Positions 51,704 through 60,543 of a DNA stretch of 64,000 bases are shown here, piece after piece; within the stretch, counting starts at the first letter, position 1, and every line of letters starts with the position of its first letter. The stretch covers positions 100,976 through 164,975 of the forward strand of contig NZ_LWQS01000093.1 in NCBI RefSeq assembly GCF_001650695.1. Reading direction: 5' to 3'. Position numbers and translations under genes: made by a program. Below the pieces are notes generated by a model. It saw only the letters and a list, made by a program, of their open reading frames with translations, was not told the DNA's origin and did no database searches. The stretch comes from Chloroflexus islandicus. GTDB taxonomy: Bacteria; Chloroflexota; Chloroflexia; Chloroflexales; Chloroflexaceae.

Positions 51704-52321
51704 TTATTCACTTGCCCGCCGCACCTCGGCTGCCGCGGCACGCACACTCTCAAGCGAGGCGCTCTTCGGGGCCGGCGCCGGTGAATTGAGCGTCTTCTCA
51801 ACCACCTTGCCAAAATCGGTCAGCCACTGGTTGAACCGCTCCATCGATTGCCATGGGTTCAAGAGCCGGCCGAGCCCGATCTTGGCTACTGCGTTCAGCA
51901 TGTTAAATGGGTAGCCAATGACTTGATCAATGTTTTGCTGGTTGACGTTGGCAAGGAGCACACCGGCATTTGACACCACATTCGTGCCGGGTGGCGGGTT
52001 GATCACGGCAAAGGTTTGCCGGCGCAACTCTTCGGCAGCGGTTAATACTTCAACCGGCCCTCTCCCGCGGATTGCCGTTTGACAACCTAACCGCCATCCC
52101 TCTGCCAACCGCTGCTCAGGAATCCAGTTCTTTTCGAGCTCAGTCGGCGGGCTGAGCGACTCACTGCCGGCCAGCACTCTGACTTTGCACGTCTGGCAGA
52201 AGCCAGTCCCGTCACAGACAAAACCAATATGAGCGCCATTGCGGCGGGCAATATCGAGAATCCGTTCACCGGGCCGAGCTTCCATCTCGACATCATTAAT
52301 CGTGACCGTGGTCATAGCCAT
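51704..52321 (-). CDS. [2Fe-2S] ferredoxin-domain protein (chlorosome-envelope-like candidate)
   Basis: A 205-residue protein; ATG at 52321 with AAGGAG upstream. Residues 1-~95 form a plant-type ferredoxin with cluster ligands Cys36, Cys42, Cys45 and Cys80 (VCDGTGFCQTC, LGCQ). The C-terminal ~110 residues are a hydrophobic/amphipathic domain (NVVSNAGVLLANVNQQNIDQ, LNPWQSMERFNQW) unlike soluble ferredoxins. In green bacteria, envelope proteins such as CsmI, CsmJ and CsmX combine a ferredoxin domain with a membrane-associating domain; the layout here is similar, and I suggest a chlorosome or membrane redox protein. That function is inference from architecture, not a direct match. Confidence 0.7.
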   Translation of the reverse strand: MAMTTVTINDVEMEARPGERILDIARRNGAHIGFVCDGTGFCQTCKVRVLAGSESLSPPTELEKNWIPEQRLAEGWRLGCQTAIRGRGPVEVLTAAEELRRQTFAVINPPPGTNVVSNAGVLLANVNQQNIDQVIGYPFNMLNAVAKIGLGRLLNPWQSMERFNQWLTDFGKVVEKTLNSPAPAPKSASLESVRAAAAEVRRASE

Positions 52322-52444
52322 ACTCCTTCGCTGGCAAGGGTCTGTGTGTTCATTGTACCGCGATTCTGGGGTAAATAGTGGTATGATACCAATACAACGT
52401 TGATACATGACAACCAAACCTTGAAGATCTCGAGTATGTAGGCT

Positions 52445-53311
52445 GTGTTACCGGTTTATTATCAGACACTTGTACCCGTATCTACCGATCCGCTCGCTGA
52501 CCTAATCTGGCTCAATACTGCCGATATGCTGCGCGGGTTTGGCATTACCCGCCCGCCATGGCTGCGCGGGATCGCGACGGTGCTGGCCCGTCCGCCGGCC
52601 CAACGCTTTGCCCGCCAGTTGCGGACGTTCGATGAGTTGGTTGGCAGAGTTGGGTTGCCGGCAGGCGCGCAGTGGATCTGCACACGCTTTGCGCCCGGTA
52701 TGCGGATCGATGGCCCTTCGCCGCCGCGCCGCGGGCCATTATTGGTTGTGGCCAACCATCCCGGCTTGCTCGACGCGGCAGCGCTGATTGCGGCAATTGG
52801 TCGCACCGATCTGAAGATTATCGCGATCGCGCGCCCCTTGATCCGGGCCCTGCCACATACCGCCGCAGCAATCATTCCGGTTGGTACGACGCCGCTCAGC
52901 CGGATGGCAGCCTTGCGCAGCGCGGTGCGCCATCTGCAACAGGGCGGCGCAGTGTTGACCTTTCCCGCCGGACGGATTGAACCCGATCCGGCGCGTGACC
53001 CGGCAGCGATCACTGGCTTGGCCGAGTGGTCGGCCAGTCTCGATCTGTTTGGCCGGCTGGCCGCCGGTGTGCCGGTGGTGACGGCCATTGTCAGCGATGT
53101 GCAAGCACAGGCGGCGTTGCGCCATCCGCTGACCCGCCTGCGCCGCGATCCGGCTGAACGGCAGTGGCTGGCCGCGATTGTGCAAGTGTTGTGGCCGCAT
53201 CTTGCCACCCAACCGGTGCGGGTGCAGTTTGGCCCGCCACTGGTAGCCGATAACCATCTGCGCCCGGCAGTGTTGGCGATGGCACGCCAATTGATGCAGC
53301 GCGCCGGGTGA
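52445..53311 (+). CDS. PlsC-type lysophospholipid acyltransferase
   Basis: A 288-residue protein beginning at a GTG; the frame is closed just upstream by TAG. The acyltransferase HX4D motif is NHPGLLD (His105, Asp110), followed by the second block around FPAGRIEPDPARDP (the family's acceptor-binding EG-type motif appears modified). Members transfer acyl chains to glycerol phosphate or lysolipids at the inner membrane. No strong ribosome binding site is visible. Transcribed in the same direction as the MFS and ribA genes downstream, though 132 bp separate it from the next start. Confidence 0.75.
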   Translation: MLPVYYQTLVPVSTDPLADLIWLNTADMLRGFGITRPPWLRGIATVLARPPAQRFARQLRTFDELVGRVGLPAGAQWICTRFAPGMRIDGPSPPRRGPLLVVANHPGLLDAAALIAAIGRTDLKIIAIARPLIRALPHTAAAIIPVGTTPLSRMAALRSAVRHLQQGGAVLTFPAGRIEPDPARDPAAITGLAEWSASLDLFGRLAAGVPVVTAIVSDVQAQAALRHPLTRLRRDPAERQWLAAIVQVLWPHLATQPVRVQFGPPLVADNHLRPAVLAMARQLMQRAG

Positions 53312-53443
53312 ACTGGCCAGAATGGCAATCACCCGCTTGGTCGATACGCTTTCAGCTACCGCTTCCGTTTGCGCTGGAAAATGCTTCGGGCGCGAGGCTC
53401 CTACGCAATAACATCGGGGTACGCAAGCCAAGGAGACTCTCTC

Positions 53444-54664
53444 GTGAATCGCCATCGTATCATCGTCGCCGGTTCAGTGCTGGTTGATATGCTGGGCTAT
53501 GGCCTCATCATGCCGTTGTTGCCCTTTATGGCGCGCGCTTGGTCTGATGATGCGCTGGTTGTTGGCATGCTCGGCTCACTCTACGCGGCGATGCAGTTGC
53601 TGCTTGCGCCAATGTTGGGCGCTGTCTCTGACCGGATCGGGCGCCGGCCCGTGCTTCTACTCTGTCTGTTCGGTTCGGCGTTGGCTTATCTGGGCTTGGC
53701 GTTGGCTGATTCCTTGTGGTTCTTGGCCGCGGCCATCGCCCTCGGCGGTGCGGCGGGGTCGAGTATGCCGGTGGCGCAGGCCTACATTGCTGACGTGACA
53801 ACGCCAGCCGAGCGCGCGCGCGGGTTGGGCTTGCTTGGGGCGGCGTTTGGACTTGGCTTGATCGGCGGGGCAGCAATCGGTGGCGCCCTGAGCCAGTATG
53901 GGCTGGCTATTCCGCCGTTGCTGGCCGCTGCCATTGCGCTGCTCAATGCGCTCTACGCCACCATTGCCTTGCCTGAGTCGTTACCGGTTGAGCGCCGCCG
54001 TCCGCAACCGCTGCGACCGCACAATCTGCTCGCACCGGCCCTGAGCGCATTGCACATGCCGGCAGTTCGCCCATTGCTGATCGCGGTGGCGTTGCTCAAT
54101 GTCGCCTTTGCCGGGTTGCAAAGCAATATTGCCCTGTTCACGCTAACCCGATTTGGCTGGGGGCCTGAACAAAATGCCGTGCTGTTTGTCTTCGTCGGTC
54201 TGTGCGCGGCATTCACCCAAGGGGTGTTGCTAGGCCGCCTCCAACCACAGCTCGGCGAAGCGCGCTTGGCCAGCGGCGGATTAGGGCTGATGGCTGCCGC
54301 CTTTGCGCTCGTCGGATTAGTGGCACAGTCTGGTTGGCTGCTGTTCGCACCGGCGGCAATGCTCGCGATCGGGATGGGGTTGGCAGTGCCGGCGATCACT
54401 AGCCTCGTCTCGCTGCGCGCTGGCGCTGGCCGGCAAGGGGCAGTGCTCGGCGGGATGCAGGCCCTGATTAGTTTCGCACTGTTGATCGGCCCCATCAGTT
54501 TTGGCCTCATCTTCGATTCGTTTGGCCCTGATGCGCCGTATCTCGTGAGTGGCGCGCTCCTTGCCGGCGCTTGGGCCATCACGACTCTGGCCTTAACCCG
54601 GCCAATCTTGGCCGGCGCTTCCCGTTCTTTTCGCCCTTCTGAAGACCCTGAGGCTCAGGTATGA
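53444..54664 (+). CDS. Major facilitator superfamily transporter (TetA-like)
   Basis: A 406-residue membrane protein; the GTG at 53444 has AAGGAG 8 bases upstream and places the first helix at the N-terminus. Twelve hydrophobic segments are visible. The MFS signature between helices 2 and 3 is present (GAVSDRIGRRPVLL), and motif C-like Gly-rich sequence in helix 5 (LGLLGAAFGLGLIGGAAIGG) indicates a drug/H+ antiporter of the TetA/MdtG kind. Substrate unknown. The stop overlaps the ribA start (ATGA). Confidence 0.85.
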   Translation: MNRHRIIVAGSVLVDMLGYGLIMPLLPFMARAWSDDALVVGMLGSLYAAMQLLLAPMLGAVSDRIGRRPVLLLCLFGSALAYLGLALADSLWFLAAAIALGGAAGSSMPVAQAYIADVTTPAERARGLGLLGAAFGLGLIGGAAIGGALSQYGLAIPPLLAAAIALLNALYATIALPESLPVERRRPQPLRPHNLLAPALSALHMPAVRPLLIAVALLNVAFAGLQSNIALFTLTRFGWGPEQNAVLFVFVGLCAAFTQGVLLGRLQPQLGEARLASGGLGLMAAAFALVGLVAQSGWLLFAPAAMLAIGMGLAVPAITSLVSLRAGAGRQGAVLGGMQALISFALLIGPISFGLIFDSFGPDAPYLVSGALLAGAWAITTLALTRPILAGASRSFRPSEDPEAQV

Positions 54665-55278
54665 CGATTCTTCCCTCTTCTGCGGCTATCACCCGCGCAG
54701 CGATGGCTGATTTACCGACCAAGTTTGGCCAGTTTCAGATTGTGGTCTACCTCGACGCCGAGCAGAAAGAGCAGGTGGCGCTCACGTGCGGCGCGCTGGC
54801 GGGGCCGGAGCCGGTGCTGGCGCGGCTCCATTCCGAATGCTTGACCGGCGATATCTTTGGTTCGCACCGGTGCGATTGCGGTGAGCAACTCGCCGCAGCG
54901 CTCAGTGCGATCCAACAAGCCGGGCGCGGGGTGTTGCTCTACCTGCGCCAAGAGGGACGCGGCATTGGGTTGGTCAACAAAATCCGCGCCTATGCGCTCC
55001 AGCAACAGGGCCTTGATACGGTTGACGCCAACCGCGCCTTGGGCTTGCCCGACGATATGCGCGATTACGGTATCGCTGCCGCAATCTTGCGCGATCTCGG
55101 CATCGAATCGGTGCGATTGCTGACCAACAACCCCGCCAAGATTGCAAGCCTCGAACAGTATGGCATTATCGTGCGCGAGCGCGTGCCTCTGCAAGCGCCG
55201 GCTAATGCGTACAGCGCACCATATTTGCTAACGAAGCAGTTGCGGATGGGTCATTTGTTGGATGGGCGGATGTTGTAA
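54661..55278 (+). CDS. ribA: GTP cyclohydrolase II
   Basis: A 205-residue enzyme that converts GTP to 2,5-diamino-6-ribosylamino-4(3H)-pyrimidinone 5'-phosphate, the first step of riboflavin synthesis. Zinc ligands Cys60, Cys71 and Cys73 (HSECLTGDIFGSHRCDCG) and the catalytic LRQEGRGIGL and TNNPAKI motifs are present. Unlike many bacteria, the protein is not fused to DHBP synthase (RibB). It is translationally coupled to the MFS gene. The last ~80 codons and downstream sequence are duplicated 620 bp to the right (55656-56049). Confidence 0.95.
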   Translation: MTILPSSAAITRAAMADLPTKFGQFQIVVYLDAEQKEQVALTCGALAGPEPVLARLHSECLTGDIFGSHRCDCGEQLAAALSAIQQAGRGVLLYLRQEGRGIGLVNKIRAYALQQQGLDTVDANRALGLPDDMRDYGIAAAILRDLGIESVRLLTNNPAKIASLEQYGIIVRERVPLQAPANAYSAPYLLTKQLRMGHLLDGRML

Positions 55279-55430
55279 GAGTGACGTATAGCCAGTATGT
55301 GATATACAAGCGTGCCCCCTCTTCGGCCAAGGCGTTCAAGAGTGAACAGAACCTTTGTCCAGAACCCGGCCCTAAAGGGCCGGGCTAGGGTTACAAAGCC
55401 CGCTGCGCGGGCTGCTTGCCCTCACCCCTA

Positions 55431-55655
55431 GAGCCTGTTATGCGCTTTCGAGCATAACGGTAATGAACCGCTTCAGCATGAGCATCGCAAAGGCCAGAAT
55501 ATGCAATCCCGCCAAAGTCTCCGGCAACCGCTCATCATCGCGTGCCAGCCGGCGAAAGCGTGCCATCCAAGCGAAGCCCCGCTCAACGACCCAGTGGCAC
55601 GGTAGCAGCACGAAGCCGCGTTTGGCTTCCACAGTTTGACGACCTCCAGCCGCAT
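55431..55655 (-). mobile_element. Remnant of an IS5-family insertion sequence
   Basis: The minus strand encodes the C-terminal end of an IS5-type DDE transposase ([40 protein letters not shown]), including the conserved VVER-F segment with the catalytic Glu. A terminal-repeat-like end GAGCCTGTTATG is at about 55431-55442. The N-terminal part of the transposase is absent and the last ~10 upstream codons appear frameshifted. It sits exactly between the two copies of the ribA 3' duplication. Confidence 0.8.
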
Positions 55656-55898
55656 GCCTTGGGCTTGCCCGATGATATGCGCGATTACGGTATCGCTGCC
55701 GCAATCTTGCGCGATCTCGGCATCGAATCGGTGCGATTGCTGACCAACAACCCGGCCAAGATTGCGAGCCTCGAACAGTATGGCATTATCGTGCGCGAGC
55801 GCGTGCCCCTGCAAGCGCCGGCCAATGCGTACAGCGCACCGTATCTGCTGGCCAAGCAATTGCGGATGGGTCATTTGTTGGATGGGCGGATGTTGTAA
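55656..55898 (+). pseudogene. Truncated ribA copy (3' end)
   Basis: Encodes the last ~80 residues of GTP cyclohydrolase II ([19 protein letters not shown] to RMGHLLDGRML) with no active-site region and no start. A few substitutions relative to ribA are silent. It is joined to IS sequence at its 5' side. Confidence 0.9.
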
Positions 55899-56309
55899 GA
55901 GTGACGTATCGCCAGTACGTGATACATAAGCGTGCCCCCTCTTCGGCCAAGGCGTTCAAGAGTGAACAGAACCTTTGTCCAGAACCCGGCCCTAAAGGGC
56001 CGGGCTAGGGTTACAAAGCCCGCTGCGCGGGCTGCTTGCCCTCACCCCCAGCCCCTCTCCCACTGGCGCGGGAGAGGGGAGCGCAGCGCCAAGCGTTGAG
56101 GCATCGTACAGCGATCAACGGTTGTACTCGACCAAATTTCCGTCCGCCCCTCAACTCCCACTAGCGCGGGAGAGGGGAGCGGAGAGCTAAGCGTTGAGGG
56201 ATAACACAGCAACCAACCTAGGGTTAAGTTTCCTTTAGCCTAACCTAACAACTTGAATCTGACAATGGCACACCAGCCATACCGGCCAGCCAGCTTTTCA
56301 GCAAAGAGA
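55899..56309. repeat. Dispersed palindromic repeats, no gene
   Basis: Contains GGCCCTAAAGGGCC and GCCCGCTGCGCGGGC hairpins (also at about 55370-55415 and, reversed, 61610-61660), two CCCCTCTCCCACT/AGCGCGGGAGAGGGG-type palindromes, and the segment CAGCGATCAACGGTTGTAC, relatives of which occur at 47712, 61430, 61520 and 63945. No coding region recognised. Confidence 0.7.
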
Positions 56310-56336
56310 ATGCGCACCGCTGTGAGCGGTGCGCAT
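56310..56336. terminator. Strong hairpin downstream of the isomerase gene
   Basis: Perfect 12-bp arms (ATGCGCACCGCT / AGCGGTGCGCAT) with a 3-base loop, 29 bp after the minus-strand stop at 56365. T-rich sequence on the minus-strand exit side is modest. Confidence 0.65.
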
Positions 56337-56364
56337 CGTTTTGGCAAGCACGAGAGTAGATGCG

Positions 56365-57138
56365 TTACTGCCCCATCATCCGTACCGCGCGCAGACTGGC
56401 CGCCGCGTCGATTCGGGGCGTGTATTCAAGCCCGACGTAACCCTGATAGTTATGTTCACGCAAGATGCCGAAGATATGCTCGTAGTTAATTTCGCCGGTG
56501 CCGGGTTCGTGGCGGCCGGGCACATCAGCTACGTGAATGTGCCCGATCTGGTCGAGGTTTGCGAGAATCCGTTGCGTCAGGTTGCCTTCACTAATTTGTT
56601 GGTGATAACAATCAAAGAGCAACTTCACGTGGGGCAAGCCCAACTCGCGCACAATGGCAAACCCTTCATCAGACGACCAGAGAAAACTGCCGGGGTGATC
56701 GATCGGGTTGCGTGGCTCAAGCAGCAAATTGAGACCGGCATCAGCCGCCGTCTCGGCTGCTTCGCGCAACGCTTCAAGCAAATGGGCGCGCTGGGTCGCG
56801 CGATCAAGATCAGCGCGGGCCGTCCCACCATGCACGATCAAATTGTCGCAGGCCAGATCAACCGCCAGCGCCGCGCTCCGGCTAATCTCGTCACGGAATT
56901 GCGCCCGTTGGTCGGGATCGTTCGGCGACGCTTCCGAGTTGCCAGCAATCGCCACACAGTGCAACCGCAGCGCCGTCTGCAAGGCGATGGTGATATTCAT
57001 ATCCTTGCCCCGCCGCGTCCAGAATTCATAGGCGCGAAAACCGAGATCGGCAATATGTTCGAGCCGCTGTTCAAACGGGCGATCGGTGAAGATCATATCG
57101 AGACAGACTGAAAAGCGGAGGGGTGCGAGGGTCGACAT
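56365..57138 (-). CDS. Hydroxypyruvate isomerase-like sugar isomerase/epimerase
   Basis: A 257-residue TIM-barrel protein; ATG at 57138 with GAGG upstream. Sequence landmarks of the xylose-isomerase-like family are present: EFWTRRGKDM, NLIVHGG, LLLEPRNPIDHPG (metal-ligand Glu), LLFDCYHQQ, IGHIHVADVPGRHEPGTGEINY (metal-ligand Asp/His and Glu) and YVGLEYTP (final Glu). The closest functional types are Hyi (hydroxypyruvate to tartronate semialdehyde) and OtnI; the neighbourhood gives no pathway to choose between them. Transcribed on its own, ending at a strong hairpin. Confidence 0.85.
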   Translation of the reverse strand: MSTLAPLRFSVCLDMIFTDRPFEQRLEHIADLGFRAYEFWTRRGKDMNITIALQTALRLHCVAIAGNSEASPNDPDQRAQFRDEISRSAALAVDLACDNLIVHGGTARADLDRATQRAHLLEALREAAETAADAGLNLLLEPRNPIDHPGSFLWSSDEGFAIVRELGLPHVKLLFDCYHQQISEGNLTQRILANLDQIGHIHVADVPGRHEPGTGEINYEHIFGILREHNYQGYVGLEYTPRIDAAASLRAVRMMGQ

Positions 57139-57276
57139 CTTCAACCTCACTTTTCTGCGCCACCACCGGTCTGGCGCCGGCGCCGCCGGATCATTCGGCA
57201 AAGGGTATCACCTTGCCGATCTGCGAGTTTGCTCTACTGTACGTCCCATTATACCGTTGATCGGCAATCTTGGCGG

Positions 57277-60200
57277 CTACTTGCGCCGCACAGCCTTCAG
57301 CAGCGTTGCTACCGCAGCATCGAGCTGCCGGTCGCGCCCGCTGGCCCATTCGCCCAACGGACGGGCAATTTCCAGATCCACCGGTCGCCCGCTGCCTTCG
57401 AGATCTTCGCCTTCCGGCGTGACCACATACAACCGCGGCAAACTCAGCCATGCCCCATCGAGCAATTGAATGCTGTATGTCCAGATCACCGCACCGGCTG
57501 TCGGTCGTCCGACTACTTTCCCCAAGCGCAACCGCCGGTAGCTTTCACTCAGCATCTCGGTGTTGCTGGCCGACCGCTCATTCGTCACCAAAACAGTAGG
57601 CCGGTCGAGCACCCGATTACCGGCGAGATGGCTGGCATCGGTTGCTCCCAGATCACGGAACCCGCTGCGCAACGCCGATCGCCGCATCAAGACATCGAGC
57701 ACGAAGGTCGCGGTATACCCGCCGCTATTGTACCGCACATCGATGATCACGCCTGCTTTACTGTGGGTTTCGGCGTCAAGATCAACCAGAAATTGCTGGT
57801 ACGCATCATAGCTCATCTCTTCAATATGCACATAGCCCAACCGTCCGCGGCTGATCGTGTGGACATATTGCTCGTTGGTCACCACCCAATCGCGGTACCG
57901 CAGCCGCCGGTAAGCGTTGGCATTGATCGGACGCACCACGATCTCACGCTCGGTCGCATCGGCAGCGCGCAACGTGAGCCGCACCCGCCTGCCGGCGCTG
58001 CGGAGCAAGAGTTTGTGGAGCGAGAGAGTGGCAGTTACGCGCGTTCCATCCACCGCAACCAGCTCTTCACCGGGACGCGGCGGCTCGGTTGCTAACGCCG
58101 CCGGGCCATCGGGCAAGACTCGTTCCACCACCAACCGGCCTTCGCGCAGCAGTGGTTCAGCCGCAAAGAGGATGCCGATAAAGCCGTCGTCACTCTCCCA
58201 GCCGTAGAAGCCGCTGCCGAGGTGCGAGGCGCGCAGTTCACCCACCATCAGGTTGATCAGGGTATGCAGCTCTTCGGTAGTTTGCACGGCGCCAATCAAC
58301 GGCGCAAAGCGGGCGCGAACCTGTTGCCAATCTTGGCCGCGGAAGGTCGGATCGTAGAAGCTGTCGCGCAACTCGCGCCACGCCTCGGTAAAAATTTGCT
58401 CTTTTTCGCGGTGAAAATCCACTTCGACTTCGGCTCGCAGCGATAACCGGTTTGGCTCGTTGCCGCCGGGAAAGCGCCGCACCACCACTTGCCCGTCTTC
58501 GAGGTAGGAGAAGCTCCGCCCGTCGGGCGCAAACTGCAAAAAGCTTTTTCGCGTATCGCTGGCGGTAAGCTGGCGCGGCGGCTGGCCGGCGCGCGGCTCG
58601 TCGAGCGGCATCGTCCAAATATCTACTTTGCCGGCCACCGATGCCAAGAAGAGCAAGTCTTTCCCATCAGGACTGATTGGGCCGGCGACCGCATTCATCT
58701 GCGGCGGCGTCAGCAAGCGCAGCCGCCGCTCAATGCCTTCGTAGACAATCGGCTCAGCCGGCGGTTTCGCTGCTCTTGCCGCATCAGTGCTCGGTTCGCC
58801 GCCGTCAGTGGATGCTTCTTCCTTCTTTTCCTTATCGCGCTCAAACAGCCGTTCAAACGCCGCCTCGCGGAAGACCGGCTGCGGCGGGCGCAAATCGACG
58901 CGCGCGATCTGCGATTCGAGCCGGTATTGTTCGGTGGTGAAGATGATGAAGCTGCCGTCGGGCGACCAGCGCAAATCGCCGCCGCCAATATTGCTCAGAA
59001 AGGTGATCTGGCGCGGCTCGCCGCCGGCAACCGGCACAACATAGACATTGCTAAACAGGCGATCGTCTTGCGCGATAAAGGCGAGGTAGCGCGAGTCGGG
59101 CGACCAGCACAGATCGGCGGCGACCGTGAACCGCGCCCGGCACAGCTCGCGCGGTTGGCCGCCCAGCTCTTCTAGCAGATCGATCGCCATCCGATCACGG
59201 ATATAAGCGACCGCTTGGCCATTCGGCGCAATCCGCGGCAACAGCTTGGGCCGGCCATCGTTGGTTAATTGCATTTCGGCGCCAGTTTCAAAATCGTAGC
59301 CAAAGAGTTCAATCTCGCCGTGCCGATCTGAGAGGTAAGCGAGACTTTGCGAGTCGGGCGTCCACGCCACCGACCATTCGCGAGCCGGGGTGTTGGTAAT
59401 ACGGAAGGCCGGCCCCTGCCGCAGATCGCGTTCGGTCTCTTTATCGGCAAAGTCGGCAAAGACATCGCCGCGCGCCACCAGCGCCAGCTTCTTGCCGTCA
59501 GGGCTCAGCCGCACCTCGCTAAACCCGCTCGTCCAGCGTTCGATCCGCACCGGCGTGCGTTTCGTATCCACCCGCACCCGGATCGGGATGGGAGCCGCCT
59601 CGCCGCTGGCCGGATCGATCCGCCACAACTGGCCATCACCCCGCTCGCAGACGATCACGCCGCTGCGCCGGGCGATGGTCGGGAAGAGCAACCGGCCATC
59701 GCGAAAGCTGGTGATCTGGCGCGGCGCGCCTTCGGCGAGCGGGATGTACCAGAGGTTCTCGTAGCCATCGCAATCACAAACGACGTACAACCCTTGACCG
59801 TCCGGATCCCAGAGGGGCCAGCCGAGCTTGCCGGCATACTTGAACCGTTCGCCAAACGGGCCGGCCAATTGGCGCAGCGCGCCGTAATCAGGTTGGGCCG
59901 GCCCGACCCAGATTTCGTTGGGCGAAAAGGGATGCGGGCCGCGCCGCCACCACCGCTCGCGCCGGTTGGTAAACGCCAAGGTCTGGCCATCGGGCGAGAC
60001 CGCCACTTGCTCGAGCTGTTCATACGGTTCGAGATAGATCGGCGCTGGCGTGCCGCCCTGCACACTCACCCGGTAGATCGCATAGCCCATCTGCTCGATG
60101 TCGCATGAAAAGAACACCGCCTCGCCATCGCTCGCCCACGCTTCGGGATAGCACGGCTCATCCTGAAAGGTAAGCTGGCGCGGCGCACCGCCGGCAAGAT

Positions 60201-60444
60201 CAAGCATGTACAAATCGCCGGTGCCGTCGCGCCCGGCGGCAAAGAGCAAGCGCTGGCCGTCGGGACTGAAGCGGGGCAAATAATGGCGAGCCGGATGGGC
60301 GGTGAGCCGTTCGGCGGTGCCGCCATCGATCGACACCAGCCAGACATCGCCGGCAGTTACGAAGGCCAATTGCCGGCCATCAGGATCGAGGGCCGGCTGG
60401 CGTAAGAGGGCTTGCGGTGCATTCAACGTGATGACTCCATTCAT
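57277..60444 (-). CDS. Tricorn-type protease (S41 family)
   Basis: A 1055-residue protein close to the length of archaeal tricorn (about 1070). The first ~640 residues are WD40/PD40 beta-propeller repeats (xLSPDGKKLALVARGD, FTPDSQSLAYLSDRHG and similar). A core domain C1 (~675-745), a PDZ domain (~755-850) and an S41 peptidase domain (~860-1050) follow, with GVIIDVRYNSGG and the nucleophile region TNERSASNTEM (Ser958 or Ser960). Tricorn degrades short peptides from the proteasome or other ATP-dependent proteases. No signal peptide, so cytoplasmic. The start is ATG at 60444; the ribosome binding site is weak. The protein is monocistronic as far as can be seen. Confidence 0.9.
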   Translation of the reverse strand: MNGVITLNAPQALLRQPALDPDGRQLAFVTAGDVWLVSIDGGTAERLTAHPARHYLPRFSPDGQRLLFAAGRDGTGDLYMLDLAGGAPRQLTFQDEPCYPEAWASDGEAVFFSCDIEQMGYAIYRVSVQGGTPAPIYLEPYEQLEQVAVSPDGQTLAFTNRRERWWRRGPHPFSPNEIWVGPAQPDYGALRQLAGPFGERFKYAGKLGWPLWDPDGQGLYVVCDCDGYENLWYIPLAEGAPRQITSFRDGRLLFPTIARRSGVIVCERGDGQLWRIDPASGEAAPIPIRVRVDTKRTPVRIERWTSGFSEVRLSPDGKKLALVARGDVFADFADKETERDLRQGPAFRITNTPAREWSVAWTPDSQSLAYLSDRHGEIELFGYDFETGAEMQLTNDGRPKLLPRIAPNGQAVAYIRDRMAIDLLEELGGQPRELCRARFTVAADLCWSPDSRYLAFIAQDDRLFSNVYVVPVAGGEPRQITFLSNIGGGDLRWSPDGSFIIFTTEQYRLESQIARVDLRPPQPVFREAAFERLFERDKEKKEEASTDGGEPSTDAARAAKPPAEPIVYEGIERRLRLLTPPQMNAVAGPISPDGKDLLFLASVAGKVDIWTMPLDEPRAGQPPRQLTASDTRKSFLQFAPDGRSFSYLEDGQVVVRRFPGGNEPNRLSLRAEVEVDFHREKEQIFTEAWRELRDSFYDPTFRGQDWQQVRARFAPLIGAVQTTEELHTLINLMVGELRASHLGSGFYGWESDDGFIGILFAAEPLLREGRLVVERVLPDGPAALATEPPRPGEELVAVDGTRVTATLSLHKLLLRSAGRRVRLTLRAADATEREIVVRPINANAYRRLRYRDWVVTNEQYVHTISRGRLGYVHIEEMSYDAYQQFLVDLDAETHSKAGVIIDVRYNSGGYTATFVLDVLMRRSALRSGFRDLGATDASHLAGNRVLDRPTVLVTNERSASNTEMLSESYRRLRLGKVVGRPTAGAVIWTYSIQLLDGAWLSLPRLYVVTPEGEDLEGSGRPVDLEIARPLGEWASGRDRQLDAAVATLLKAVRRK

Positions 60445-60543
60445 ATCCTAAACAGCGCGATCGTTCATTCCGGCTCAGACATACTGCGCCAGCCGTACCC
60501 TCTTAGACATGCTCCCCTCGCCACATCGCACGAAGTTTATCGC

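Larger units (their letters stand above)
55036..56049 (+). repeat. Direct duplication of the ribA 3' end and flank (394 bp, spacing 620 bp)
   Basis: 55036-55429 and 55656-56049 match base for base apart from scattered substitutions, many silent in ribA. The two copies are separated by an IS5-type fragment at 55430-55655. The substitutions show the duplication is not brand new. Confidence 0.9.
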
